From: Adineta vaga
Taxonomy: Eukaryota > Rotifera
Length of the DNA stretch: 64,000 bases
Assembly (NCBI GenBank): GCA_021613535.1
Contig: CP075495.1
Location: 11,346,001 to 11,410,000 of the forward strand
Direction: 5' to 3'
The notes beneath the pieces were generated by a model. The model was not told the origin of the DNA. It did not search any database and saw nothing but the letters and a program-made list of their open reading frames with translations. Numbering within the stretch: the stretch's first letter is position 1; each line of letters begins with the position of its first letter. Below, piece after piece: positions 11,748-23,400 of this stretch. A program made the translations under genes and the position numbers.

Positions 11748-14713
11748 ATGACTGAATCAGTCATAACTATTTCACGTAAGTCATGATTTCTTTCTGAATT
11801 CGATTATTATAAATTATTATCAAACTTTAGCAAAAACATCTCCATATCGTTCACAAATCACTTCACGTCAAGTTTCGCCAAATCCATCATCAGTGTCCAA
11901 TTCGTACATTCTATCAACACGTAATCGAAATATTGATCAACATAATGTATCCAATGAAAAATTACAATTACGAAAATTGAATGATCAATTTCTAAGTTAT
12001 ATCGAACGTGTTCGTCTATTTGAAACTTATAATAATTGTTTAACAATTCATTGTGAACAAATCAAAACAGCACAAGGACGTACAAAAACTAAACTAGATT
12101 TACTTAAACAAGAATTTGATGAATATCAACAAGAAAAATTCATTCGAGAAAAGAAAGATATTCAATTAGATAATGAAAATATTCAAGATATTGAAAAGCA
12201 AGTCAAAGATTTGAAACATAAAGAAAAATTTTTTCAACATGAACATGATCTATATCGACAACAAATTATTGATTTACAAAAACAATCTGTTGATTTACAA
12301 GTATGTTTTTCATGACATTTTCATCAGATATGAAAGTAGATCATTATTATTTAGAGTCAAACAGAAAAATTACGTTTTGATTATGAAAATGTAACGGATG
12401 ATACGAATCATTATCGAAAGCAAATCTCCTATTATCACTTAGTTAAATCATCGATTTTAGATGAAATAACTCGTCAACGTGATATTAATCAAAGTACACA
12501 ATTAGAAGTTGATGATTTACAAATACAAAAACAAATTGCTATTCAAGCACATGAAGCTGATACTCAGGTTCGAACTGATGAAAATGAAATTTTTGTTTCT
12601 TCAATCGAATTCTTTGTTTTTCTAGGCAATCGAAATTCATAATGATAATATGTTATATGATTTGACAACAAATTTTCGTTTCGATGGTACGGGTAAAACT
12701 GCGTTAACACAAATGTTAAATGATATACGTGAAGAATATAAAACGAGAGACAATGAAATGCGTGAAGAATTACATCGGAAATGTAAATACGAAATTAAAT
12801 TAAAAAATTTTATTTATCTTTCTCTTATTAAGATTTACTTGAATATAATCAACATATAAAAAAACAAGTTGATCAAAATTTAATTGAAACAAATCGTGAA
12901 GATATTGAACGACGACATTTATCGAATGAATTAAGTTCATTGAATGATAATCGAATATTATTACGACAAAAACTAACATTAATACAAGAACATTATAAAC
13001 AATTAGAAATCAATTGTGAAAGAGAAATGAATCGACAAAAAACTATGAAGGAAAAATATGATCATCAAATAAATGATTTACGTGTTTCAGTTCAAGAATA
13101 TGTAAGTTTAAACAGGAAGTTTGTATTTGTTAATAATATAATTACTTCTTTTTTTAGCAAAATCTGTTGAATACTGGTACATCTATTCGTCAACCTACAA
13201 TCGAAGCTGAAGTCAATAAATATCGACAATTACTTGAAGGTTCTGATCAACAGATAGGTCTGCGACAAATTGTTCATATGTCAAATAAAATTGAACATTT
13301 TCCATCTATTAATCGTCCAACAACACCTCCTCCACCACCTTCAGTATTTCAACGTTCTCCATCTCCTGTAAACAGATTAGAATCAGCATCATCGTTGCTT
13401 CTTTTGCTTCCATCGCGTACTCGTCAAAATTCATTAAGCGAAGCTTCATATGAAACAGCACCTATATCTCAATCATCAACGCCAACAACAACAACTAATA
13501 ATCAAAAGTATCTTACTTTGAATTCAGTTAATGATCAATTATCTCATACCGACTACGATACTGATAATGATCAATCGCAAACAATTCAATATATGTCAGG
13601 ACGCAGTAGTCGATTAACTAGTGCAACGGATACCACACCATTAGCAATGACACCAACGAATCAAGAATCATTACCGTCATTACCAATGACTGATCTCATT
13701 AATCAGAATGAAACAATTATGGAAATTTCGATTGATACATCGCAAACAGAAGGTGAGTGAAAAAACACATGAACATGTTTTCGATCATATTCTTATGCGA
13801 TATATGTATACAGGTGTTATCAACCAAACTTTACCATTTATAACAATGAATACAGTGTCTTTAACTGATACTGGTGAAAATAAAACTATGGTATCTGATG
13901 AACAACAATCACCATTGATTTCTACATTAGAACAACGAGAAGAATCAGAAGCATCAGTAGTAATTGAATCAACAAATGTCACATCATCACAAATTATTAT
14001 TCCAATTACTATCGATGTTGATTCTAAACCAACTCATGAATCCAATGAAATAATAACAGTAACTTAACTATCGATTGTTACTATTCTTCATACATTTTCG
14101 TACTATTTAGATATCTCCAATAACACCAACTATCTCTGTTGATGAACATTCGAAATCTTCAATATCACCGAATGATGCAACTGAGGCAATAGGAACACAA
14201 TTATCAACAGCGGTTGAACTACCAGTATCAACATTACCGGCAACAAATCCATTAGCTAAATTGATTTCAACAATGTTACCGAATGCAGTATCATTTGTAC
14301 CAAGCTCAAACGGTACAAATAATCGACCAGTTTCACCATCGCCTATTCCGATTTCATTTATGAACAATGATGCAACACCCTTTGTTCCAAGTCAGCATCA
14401 ATATACATCTGGACAACAACAATGGAATGGAACCAATGTACGCGGCGGTGGTAATAGTGGAGGAGGAAATCGTCGTGGACAAAATGGTGTAAGCAGTTTT
14501 CTTTACAATCAACAGATTAGATAGAAGGATAAACGTTTTTGTATTTTTTAGGGCAGTAACTTTCATCATGGTGGTGGAAATCAACGATCTGGAGGTGAAC
14601 ATTTGCATATAGATTGAATTATATGAATATTTCTGTTTTGTATAGGTGGAGGCAATTGGCACCAAGGCGGCGGCGGCGGTGGCCATCAAAAACAACGTCG
14701 TGGAATGAAATAA
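11748..14713 (+). CDS. cytoplasmic intermediate filament protein with long Ser/Thr/Gly-rich tail
   Basis: Ten exons (11748-11775, 11831-12300, 12355-12567, 12626-12782, 12833-13101, 13158-13752, 13814-14058, 14111-14488, 14552-14594, 14646-14713) sum to 2466 nt, 821 residues. The rod starts with the helix-initiation motif LNDQFLSYIERVRLFE (near residue 59) and ends with the helix-termination motif EAEVNKYRQLLEGSD (395-409). The rod of about 352 residues is the lamin/protostome length; vertebrate cytoplasmic rods are about 42 residues shorter. The tail of over 400 residues is Ser/Thr/Pro-rich and finishes in Gly/Arg-rich repeats. I see no lamin Ig-fold and no CaaX end, so it is not a nuclear lamin. 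Rotifers have an intracytoplasmic skeletal lamina of filament proteins, a plausible site for this one. An AATAAA is at 14855-14860. Confidence 0.88.
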
Positions 14714-14789
14714 TGTTTTATTCTCTCTTTATCTTAGTTTAGATTATATTATTGTGTCTTCGTTATTCATACAGTTCTTTACCTTTATC

Positions 14790-14816
14790 TATATATATAT
14801 ATATGTGTGTGTGTGC
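14790..14816. repeat. (TA)n(TG)n microsatellite
   Basis: A simple dinucleotide tract in the 3' flank of the intermediate-filament gene. Confidence 0.8.
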
Positions 14817-14854
14817 GTTTTGTTTTGAGTTATGCTCTTATTTAGACGAATGAA

Positions 14855-14860
14855 AATAAA
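14855..14860 (+). promoter_or_regulatory. poly(A) signal AATAAA of the intermediate-filament gene
   Basis: A canonical hexamer 142 nt after the stop codon in a short intergenic region. Confidence 0.45.
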
Positions 14861-15107
14861 TACTAATTGAAATAATTTGATGAAAATAAGAATAGATCTT
14901 ATATTAATCCATATATTATTTTTTCTAAAGAAAATATAGTATAGTAAATGAAGGCGCTTTTAAATATTTATTTATAAATTTAAGTAAATTAACTTTTTTT
15001 CATCCTTGACAGTGTACTTGCTTTTTCAATCAATTGAGATTACATGCTCTCATCAGTGTGATTGATGATGACCAATGTCATCATCAACAGTACAATGAAT
15101 ATCATCC

Positions 15108-16333
15108 ATGCAAATATGTTCTAATCGGTTGAAAACAACATGCGCTACAGGATCTCGTCAACGACAATATCCCAGACCGTTGATTTACTATCCAATCTAT
15201 ATTCCAGATTCATATAATAATGTAACATACAATGCATTGACTTCAGCGAATGCAATCGAAGCAACATCACATAATAAAAGTAAAATAATTCAACATCTTC
15301 GTCACAAAATCCATGTCTATCAAACACCATCGCCGAATGATACTAATCAGATGCTTCAACGATTAACTAACATTGTAAAAGTACATGTACCTAATTTTAC
15401 TTTCAATGAAAAACTTATCTACGACACAGAAAGACATGCTACTCAGCCAGAATCAAGTAAAACCAATATTCTAGTGTTTAGTTTTGAAATGAAAATAAAA
15501 CTTTGCATGAGACAAAATTCTAATCATTTGTTTAGATGTTCAACAAGATGCCTTATCATCATCGTATTCTACTCGATTGTCAAATAGTACATTGCATTCA
15601 CCAAATTTATCTTCCACACATAGTATACGAACGAATGAAGATTTCAACGTAATTTTACCTACCCCAAATCGACAAACTCTATCGCCAGCAAACAGTAAAG
15701 ATAGTAAAGGTAAAAGTTGAGCTATATAGTTTATATTGACATACGTATTTCAAATGTTTATGAAGATCTCAAAAGTGATCGTATAATTAGTACAAATGAT
15801 TTTAAAAGTAATCATTCTCATTCACAAGATTCAAATCACCTGCCTTCAACAAATCAACTCACATCTACAATACGATCATCGACTAATTCTACCCGAAGTC
15901 GTCAACAAGAAATCCCATCAACATTATCATCAACAACTATCAATGGAGATACAGATAAAAATGGTATATTTTCATCAAAAGTTGTGATCGACAATAGCAA
16001 GACAAACAAGTAGATTGAAGGAAAATAAAGTACATACATCTTTTTTTTCTTCTGAAATATACAGATTAACAAAGCAAATCTCCAAAAGCTTATCACCAAA
16101 GAATATTTTCGATATGTACAATAATGATGCAAGTAAAATGAATCTGTAATTATTTTCATATAGAAAAAATAGCAGATATTTCAGGATTAAATTCAACCAG
16201 AGAAACATTTTCAGCACTGCCTAATAGTAAAAAAACTTATAAACAAAATGGATTCATGTGGCTATTGACAGCATCTACACGATGTTGTAGAACATGTCGA
16301 ATTCAACGTTTTATCAATAATATTAGAAAATAA
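15108..16333 (+). CDS. unknown Ser/Thr/Asn-rich protein
   Basis: I do not recognise this protein. Five exons (15108-15456, 15536-15709, 15766-16009, 16065-16132, 16185-16333) join in phase to 984 nt, 327 residues. The N-terminal third is basic with several Tyr/Pro motifs. The middle is low-complexity Ser/Thr/Asn. The last 25 residues hold a short hydrophobic WLLTAS segment and a Cys cluster (CCRTC) followed by basic residues, which might be a palmitoylated membrane anchor. The ATG at 15108 is the first in-frame one; upstream ATGs stop quickly. The last junction (16133-16184) uses the second of two nearby acceptors because the first gives a stop. The gene model is sound; the function is unknown. 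Confidence 0.5.
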
Positions 16334-17046
16334 TATCATCGAACAATCGTTCAAATCTCAAATAGTATAATTTCGTAAATAGAATTTATATAGAAACAAT
16401 TGTATGAAACACTAAAGAAGCAGTGTAGCATGATCATAAAATACTTTCGCTAGTATTTCATCGATTATGTAGATTATTTTCTGTTGATATCTTTGATTAG
16501 TTCAAAATGTTTTGATCTTAGAAGTTTTTATGTACGTATTTGTCATACTAGTGATTGACTCTTTAGCAAATCTTTCAATCATCGAATGAGACTACAATAA
16601 AGTATCGTTGTGTATTAGATCATTATCTCTATTGAATGATGACGTTGATCAAAAATCTCGTTTTTCGTTCGATTTGCTCCAATCTAAGAGAAAAGTCGAC
16701 GTATAACTTTTTTCTGATCCCTAAATTAATATCAACTAATAAGTTGCGTAAAAGTACAATTAAAAATAGTTAACTTGACTAAATCGTCGTTTGTCCTTCA
16801 ACTACAGAGAGGTGTTCATCCTTTCACATACGCAGGTGGTTCATTTAGAGCCGACAAACTTACTGTCAAATAGATCCTGTGCGTGGCTTTTCATTGATAT
16901 TAATTCGTCGCAAATTATAATTTCTTTCTCTCTCTCTCTCTTGATATTTCTTTTATTTCAGAATTTCTAACTAGTCATTTGATGAAATAACAGTGTGACT
17001 ATAGCCACATATACGACATCAACATTGTAACTGAAAAGAAAACATT
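16334..17046. other. intergenic with CT tract
   Basis: No gene is seen. A pyrimidine (TC)n tract lies at about 16923-16942, followed by TTTATTTCAG ending near 16961, which could be the 3' splice site of a 5' UTR intron or of leader trans-splicing for the small secreted protein downstream. Confidence 0.4.
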
Positions 17047-17379
17047 ATGTTATTCGGAATGAACATCAATATTTTGTTTTATCTCATTCTTCTAATCTTT
17101 TACATATTCTCATCAGTTTCTTCAATACCTTTACAACCAAAACCAGCAACATCAATATCAAACGAATATAAACGTTTGGCGACACATTGTTATATCAATG
17201 ATTATGCAGCCTGGTTAGATCGACAAGATACATTAATGTTTTGGCTCAACATTGCTAAAATACTCAAAGTACCTGTGGAAAAAAGTGAATTATTACAAAA
17301 AGAAATGGAACAAATTCGTCTTCAACAACAATGTTTACGTTTTATTGAACGTTTACCTGTTTCAGTTGGTCCTGGTTAA
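17047..17379 (+). CDS. small secreted protein (110 aa)
   Basis: I do not recognise the family. The intronless frame encodes 110 residues. Residues 1-26 form a strong signal peptide (MNINILFYLILLIFYIF then SSVSS). The mature part has two Cys (in THCYIND and QQCLRF) about 48 residues apart around an amphipathic helical stretch (FWLNIAKILKVP, then KEMEQIRLQQQ). It ends VSVGPG, so the last residue is Gly, as found in precursors of amidated peptides, though no dibasic site precedes it. A single disulfide-linked helical secreted protein is the simplest reading. A peptide hormone is possible but not shown. Confidence 0.6.
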   Translation: MLFGMNINILFYLILLIFYIFSSVSSIPLQPKPATSISNEYKRLATHCYINDYAAWLDRQDTLMFWLNIAKILKVPVEKSELLQKEMEQIRLQQQCLRFIERLPVSVGPG

Positions 17380-18290
17380 AATTGTGAAATGCAAAAGAAA
17401 ATAATTCTTTGGAAACTATCGAAGAAACTTAAGCTTGTTTACAATTTCATTTTTTTTCTTGAAAACAAATATATACATCCAAACATACAAATAAATATTT
17501 TCATTAAACAAATAATAAACTCGAAATTAAAGATATTACCATTCACTATTGTCATGCGAGTAGAAAGAAAAAGATCAGGAACAATATATCAGATATGAAA
17601 CATCGAGAACGTTTCAATACTTCTTCTAAAACAAAATGATTCGATTTTAAATGGATATATTTTATTGAGAAATTAAACTTTTAGTACGATGTTAATTATG
17701 TGATAGCAGAAATATCGGTTAATAGTATGTCTACTCAGATATGTCTAATTATTAATGAGATAAATCAAATAAAAATAAACAGCTTATCAAGTCTAACACC
17801 TGCTTATTGTTCGAGGGCGTTTGTTATGGTGTTTCTTTCGAGAATGAAACTTACATAATTACCTTTCATATAATAACTTTTGTCATATGAGGAAATCGAA
17901 TGACATATTTACTCTACTGTTTTTTTAAATAATCCCTCGAAGTGAAATCATTAAGAGATCATTTCATCAATCAAACTAAAACAATTCTTCTTCTGCGTCT
18001 TTTTTTATTTTTACTTCAAATAATTAATTTTCATCTCACGTTATAATCAAATCTCAATCTCGAACAAACGAACTGAAATATAACAACGTTAGAAAAGATA
18101 AACATACATTCTTAATGACTATATGATTACCTCGAGAAAAAAAAAGAACCGAAGACTCGACGTGCTTCTCATACATGATACATTAGAATGTACAGAAAGC
18201 AAAAAAGAAAAGAAGACGAAGATAAATATACTCAATCGAATATTCTTTTTTTTCTTATTCTATCACAAAAAAAGAAACCTTCGAATAATC
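17380..18290. other. intergenic between secreted protein and innexin
   Basis: No gene is supported. The start of the innexin is set at 18291 because the in-frame 5' extension (18123-18290) is Lys-rich low-complexity translation of A-runs and does not resemble an innexin N terminus. Confidence 0.5.
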
Positions 18291-19731
18291 ATGGAATGGA
18301 TTGGAACTTTTATAAAAGAAATTTATACATATCTTGGACATCGTGATGATACACGTATCGATCGTCTTAATCGTTTGTATACAGTTGCACTTTTATCAGT
18401 ATCTGTTACATTAATTACTTCACAACAGTTTGTTGTCGGTGAACGTATTATCTGCTGGACACCAAAAGATTTTACTGGTGCACAGGATACATTTGCACAA
18501 GATATTTGTTGGTTAGGTCACACAAATTATTATGTATCAGAAAATTCGACTATATTAGAAACGCCTTCATCTCCAAGAACTTATCCATTTACAATCTATC
18601 CATGGCTACCGCTAGTTTTGATTGGTATGACAGTCAGTTTTGCTGTTCCATATCTATTAATTTGGCATGGATTATCTACAAGAACAGGAATAAATATAAA
18701 TCGTTTGTTGAAAATCAAAAAACAAGATGAATTAACTCAGGCAATACGTTATATTCTTTGCAAAAATTATTCATATAAATGTAGTGCACCAATTTATGTC
18801 ACGAGTATATATTTACTCATGAGAATATTATATATTATTATATTGTTCAGTCAAATCTTTTTTATTAATAAACTATTAACTGGATTGTATTTCCAATTTA
18901 ATTTTAAAAATCCTTGGGAAATTCTATCAATTAAGTATAATATGTGGTCGTCGGTAAGTTGTTTTAATGGATTTTATTTCTTTGTATTTTTATTAAAATA
19001 AACAGGCACATTTTCCAATTGAAACCATGTGTGGTAAGTGTATTATATTGTAAAAAAGAAAATAAATTGTTTTGAATTTTTGAAGATTTTATGATTCGAA
19101 TGTTAGGTATGATTAATGAAATGTAAATTTTAAAGAATAATTCTTCTTCTTTTGTGTTATCCATAAAAACAGGTCAAAATAACAATTGGTATACAGTTCA
19201 ATGTATTTTACCATTTAATCTATTTACAAAACGAATCTTTGCTTTCTTATTCATATGGTTTATTATTCTATTGATAATAAATGTAATTGATTTTATATTT
19301 GTTTGGTTATGCCAACGAATATATTCCAATTCATATAGATATGAATATATCTTTCGTTTTTTTCATTTATATCAATTATATTTATGTGAGTTGGAATTAA
19401 ATTTCATCATAGAAATTATATTCGTGTTATATACATATATATTTTAGATAAAAATGAAATAACTAGAGAAATTATGTTCGCAAGTAAAGCGGAAATATTT
19501 CGTCATGAATTTGTTTATAATTATCTTGGATTGTAAGTTGAAATGAATGAAAATAACTTTTCTTTAACTTTCTATTCTAGAGATGGTTATTTAGTATTGA
19601 AATTTTTAAATGGAATTTCAACAGATATGGATATGAGTTATCTGATTGCAAAGCTTTTCGAAGGATTTTTAAAAATGAAACTTCAATCAAATAGACAACA
19701 ACCGATTGAAGTTGAAAATAACATTGTTTAA
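18291..19731 (+). CDS. innexin gap-junction / hemichannel subunit
   Basis: Six exons (18291-18953, 19006-19033, 19086-19106, 19173-19385, 19448-19532, 19581-19731) encode 386 residues. Four transmembrane helices are visible. The first extracellular loop has two Cys (ERIICWTPKDF and DICWLGHTNYY), followed by YPWLPLVLIGM, the counterpart of the innexin YYQWV motif before TM2. The second loop has ETMCDFMIRMLG and YTVQCILPFNLF, again two Cys, then TM4. Innexins form invertebrate gap junctions and hemichannels at the plasma membrane. Exon 3 is only 21 nt and encodes DFMIRML within the conserved CDFxxRxLG motif, which confirms it. Length is normal for the family. Confidence 0.92.
19086..19106 (+). 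other. 21-nt micro-exon of the innexin gene
   Basis: This exon lies between a TTGAAG acceptor and a GGTATG donor, with 52- and 66-nt introns. It is required to restore the conserved innexin motif after the second-loop Cys, and it keeps phase (28 + 21 nt bring the frame to phase 1). Confidence 0.75.
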
Positions 19732-20555
19732 TTAATACGAATGAATGATCCAGTAAAATTTGTTATATTTGAATGTGTAAGGAAAATGTTCATTCTTGTT
19801 TTGTTCTGTGTTGAGTTAATTGTAAATAGATAAATAGAAATCATATATCTTATACATGTGATTTTTCAGTCGCAATTTGAATAAATACGTCTTATTTCGT
19901 ATGAAGAAAAGAACGGAGTAGTGCACTTGTTTTTCAATAATTTCGTCCTTGACCATTGTTCTTGTGTTTTGATCTTTTGTTTTTACAATATAATTACTAT
20001 ATGTCACTACTATTTTGCCCTATCATGACTTTGAAGCAAACAAGTTGAATTTATTTTATAGAAAATTTCAGGACAAAAAAATGCTCGGGTTAAATGAACA
20101 TATCTGAACTGATACATATCTTATATTGAAGAATGAAAAACAATGGATCTCTTCTAGTCGAAAATACAATCGTTGTATTAATAAGCCTTCTATCCAAATG
20201 AAATAATTTGATTGTATTACATCTTATGATTCTTTTGTTTTCTTTTCTTTTCAGTTAAGTTTGCGTATGATATCGGTATTTTTTATATCTAGTTATTATT
20301 GCTGGTTATAAGACAAAGAGTACGTGCACGCTCGAACAGTGCGATGCAATAGGTAATGGTTATTGTATAGATATTTTCTTAGCTTTTATCTCATGCTCGA
20401 GCAAGCACATCATCGTAATCATCTTGTTTTGTCTATGTATTCACACATTTTTCTTTTTTATCTTGTATTTATACATAATATAAATCGACAAAATTATCCA
20501 TTGTTCGTGTTTGTTTGGATTCTATTGAAAAATATATATATAGACACTCAACTCA
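19732..20555. other. intergenic between innexin and aquaporin
   Basis: No gene is seen. Open frames here (for example 20363-20578) are Phe/Tyr/Leu-rich translations of AT-rich DNA. Confidence 0.5.
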
Positions 20556-22443
20556 ATGCTCAACGCTTTGCCGGATAAACGTGATGAGGAAGGAAAGGCT
20601 GGTGGTGTTTTTCTTACGCGAAATGAACCAGTTGATGGTAACTCAGAAAATGACATAACTGAACAACAAGATCAAAATCGTCATGAATCGTTTAGTTTGT
20701 CAGAACGACGTAAATCATCTGTATATTCTAACAAAAGTGAAGATTCCAGTATTGAAATTCCACAACGAAATCCTACTGTTGATGCAAGTAAGAAAACAGA
20801 AAAATATTTTAATATTTTGTTAGAATGGACATATGACCATAGACCTGTCATTATGTCAAAAGAGTGAGATTGACTCACGAGTTAAATCAAGGACATTTAA
20901 TGAGAAATATTTATCTCTTGTTTGTTTCTCAAAACAGAGATACATGTGTGACGCATGAATGAATGTATACGAAAACAGTGATGAAGCAAGTAAACAATAG
21001 CCTCCTACTGATTTGATTATTTCATGTTTTTAGATGTTTTTTTTATTATTACTCGTCCTTGAACATAATATTCGTTCTGTTTTCCTAAGTACAAACACAT
21101 AAGACCGTATTAAATGTTTGACATAGACAACAATAAAATTTATCAGATTCTAATCAAATAGTTAACTTTACTATTTTGTTTGTCCGATACACTGCATGAT
21201 AGTTGTGTTAATAGGAAATAGATGCAATATCTCATAGCTTTTTCTCATCAGAAAAGGTTGATAGTAATATTTATCGTGTCGTATCACCTATGTGCCTTAA
21301 TGAATAATCGTTGATAAATTATCTAAAATTCTTATTGTAATTCTAGTTCAACGACCCATTTTCGAAGGTATTCGTTTGGATACTGTTCAATCGCAAACTC
21401 TATGGGTGCGTTTATTAGCTGAATGTATTGCTGAACTATTTGGTACAGCTATTCTTGTTGTATTCGGATGTTCCGGCATTGCCCAATTTACTCTTTCGCG
21501 TGGTGTTCTATCAAGTTTTTTATCAGTTAATTTTGCTTTTGGTTTTGGTGCTTTAATTGCTGTTTATGTTGCTGGTCCTATTTCAGGTATATACATATCA
21601 TTCGTTCAATAAAAATGTCTTATCATTAATAATTAGGTGCTCATATCAATCCAGCTGTATCAATTGCAATGTTAAGTTTACGATCAATTACACCGTTGCA
21701 ATGTATTACATATATTATAGCACGTATGTTTCTGTAGTCATAAGTATTGCAATTATTCATCGATTTATATATTTCAGAGTTCATTGGTGCGTTCATTGCA
21801 GCAGCATTAGTATTTGGAACTTATTACGATGCAATTAATCGATTTGATGGTGGTGTCAGACAGGTAATTATAGAAGAATTGATTGAAAAATAATCTCCAA
21901 TAAATTTTTAGGTACAAGGTACACAAGCAACTGCTGGCATATTTGGTACCTTACCTGCACAAGGTGTTGGTCAAGTATCTCTTTTCTTCGATCAAGTTCT
22001 TTCAACAGCTCTTTTCCTTATTGCGATTTGTTCATTATCAAATAAACGAAATAAACTAGTTGCGAATGCACAAATTCCACTTGCTGTAGGATTTATTATT
22101 GTTGCTATCGGTGTTGCTTTCGGTAAAAATATAAGTCTCATTTTTAAAATTCATTTCTTCTATTTCTATTTCGAAAGGTTATAATTGTGGTTTTCCAATT
22201 AATCCAGCACGTGATCTTGGACCCCGTTTATTTACACTTTGCGCTGGTTATGGACGAGAAGTTTTTTCTGTCGGTAATTATTACTTTTGGATTCCATGTG
22301 TAGGTCCAATATTTGGTGCATTGATTGGTGCTTGGATTTATCATGGTTATGGTAAATTAATGAAAGTACATATTGGTGAAGATGATAAGGAAATTGCTCG
22401 CGCACGATATCAAGTTGATGTGCAAAATGTGTCACGCATGTGA
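20556..22443 (+). CDS. aquaglyceroporin
   Basis: Six exons (20556-20787, 21347-21586, 21637-21723, 21778-21863, 21912-22122, 22178-22443) encode 373 residues. A polar N-terminal extension of about 78 residues in exon 1 precedes a complete MIP channel fold. The first pore motif is GAHINPAVS. The second is FPINPARDLGPRLF, with the Asp after NPAR that marks the glycerol-permeable branch (AQP3/7/9/10, GlpF). Six helices and two half-helices are recognisable. The protein should conduct water and small solutes such as glycerol across the plasma membrane; glycerol permeation follows from the family, not from a measurement. Exon 1, encoding only the disordered N terminus, is separated by a 559-nt intron, so alternative first exons are possible. 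AATAAA at 22607-22612. Confidence 0.93.
20788..21346 (+). other. long first intron of the aquaglyceroporin gene
   Basis: At 559 nt it is about ten times the typical length here. It separates an N-terminal-only exon from the channel exons and may hold an alternative promoter or first exon. No internal gene is seen. Confidence 0.5.
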
Positions 22444-22944
22444 TAGAAATGTGTTTCTTTTTCTTCCATATTTTTTAAATAAGCAACAAACATCAGTTAT
22501 TTTTATATTCTTTAACTGCTGTATATAAAACTCTATTTAGTTTCGACTGAAAAGCATCTTATCAAAAGTAATGGTGTCTTATCTTTTTTTTTTGTATGAA
22601 CGGAAAAATAAAATATAGAACTAATTATACTAGTTGTCTTTTACAGAAAGCAAAGCTTTACTTTTTGTATATCATTTCTTTTCTATATGAAAGTTTATCG
22701 AGAGTGAAATCACTTTGGATTACAAGATTATTTATTTCTATTTCGTCTGATTATAAATTGTACAACTTAAACATATATCATATAACAATAAACTATCAAA
22801 TTACTGTTGTGCAGCGTCTGAAATATATTTGAAAATAGATATACAAGGATTAACTCAATATATATATTCACGATAATCAATTCTTATCACACCTATAAAA
22901 ATCGATCACTTTCCTTTACTTTTTTCACTTCAAATTATTTCAAT
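22444..22944. other. intergenic, 3' flank of aquaporin
   Basis: AATAAA at 22607-22612 probably ends the aquaporin mRNA. The rest is AT-rich with no supported gene. Confidence 0.5.
22607..22612 (+). promoter_or_regulatory. poly(A) signal AATAAA of the aquaglyceroporin gene
   Basis: A canonical hexamer 164 nt downstream of the stop codon. Confidence 0.4.
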
Positions 22945-23322
22945 ATGTCGTTATTCTACATCAAATATCTTTTTCCTTTATTAATTCTATATCATTCAGC
23001 ATTTGGTTCATCTAAATTACCACAATGTCAATGTGAATGCTGTCCAGGTGAACAGTGTCGCTCGCATTTATTGGTATTCTCTGTTGATTATTGTAATGAA
23101 ACAACATGTTCATTTGAACAATGTCACAATATGTATCCAAAAAAATGTGGACTTAGACCTGGCTTTACAAATTCAACATGCAGTATCCATATTATGAATA
23201 ATACTACTATTCAACCGAAAGAAGATTTTACTGTTTCTGTACAAAACACAACATCAACACTTGTTATCATACCAACGATGATTCTTTATATTCTATCTTT
23301 TATTTTCTTCATGACAAAATAA
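22945..23322 (+). CDS. small Cys-rich secreted or membrane-anchored protein (125 aa)
   Basis: I do not recognise the family. One exon encodes 125 residues: an N-terminal signal peptide (about residues 1-22), a compact Cys-rich domain of about 50 residues with ten Cys (beginning CQCECCPGEQC), several N-glycosylation sequons (NET, NST, NNTT, NTT), and a hydrophobic C-terminal segment ending FIFFMTK. The architecture fits a GPI-anchored or single-pass surface protein. The neighbouring claudin-like gene converges on it from the other strand with only 78 nt between stops. Confidence 0.6.
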   Translation: MSLFYIKYLFPLLILYHSAFGSSKLPQCQCECCPGEQCRSHLLVFSVDYCNETTCSFEQCHNMYPKKCGLRPGFTNSTCSIHIMNNTTIQPKEDFTVSVQNTTSTLVIIPTMILYILSFIFFMTK

Positions 23323-23400
23323 ACCATTGATTTTATTCTTCGAAAAAAAAAACTAGAACTATTGTTTACATGTAGATCTTTGTTCTTTCTATTGGATTAA

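Larger units (their letters stand above)
14714..15107. other. 3' flank with TA/TG microsatellite
   Basis: The region holds a (TA)n-(TG)n tract at about 14790-14816 and AATAAA at 14855-14860, the probable poly(A) signal of the intermediate-filament gene. No coding potential is seen. Confidence 0.6.

Noticed and set aside
13785-14695. Minus-strand open frames opposite the intermediate-filament tail
   Set aside because: Mirror frames of the low-complexity tail exons; the plus-strand model explains the region with complete phase.
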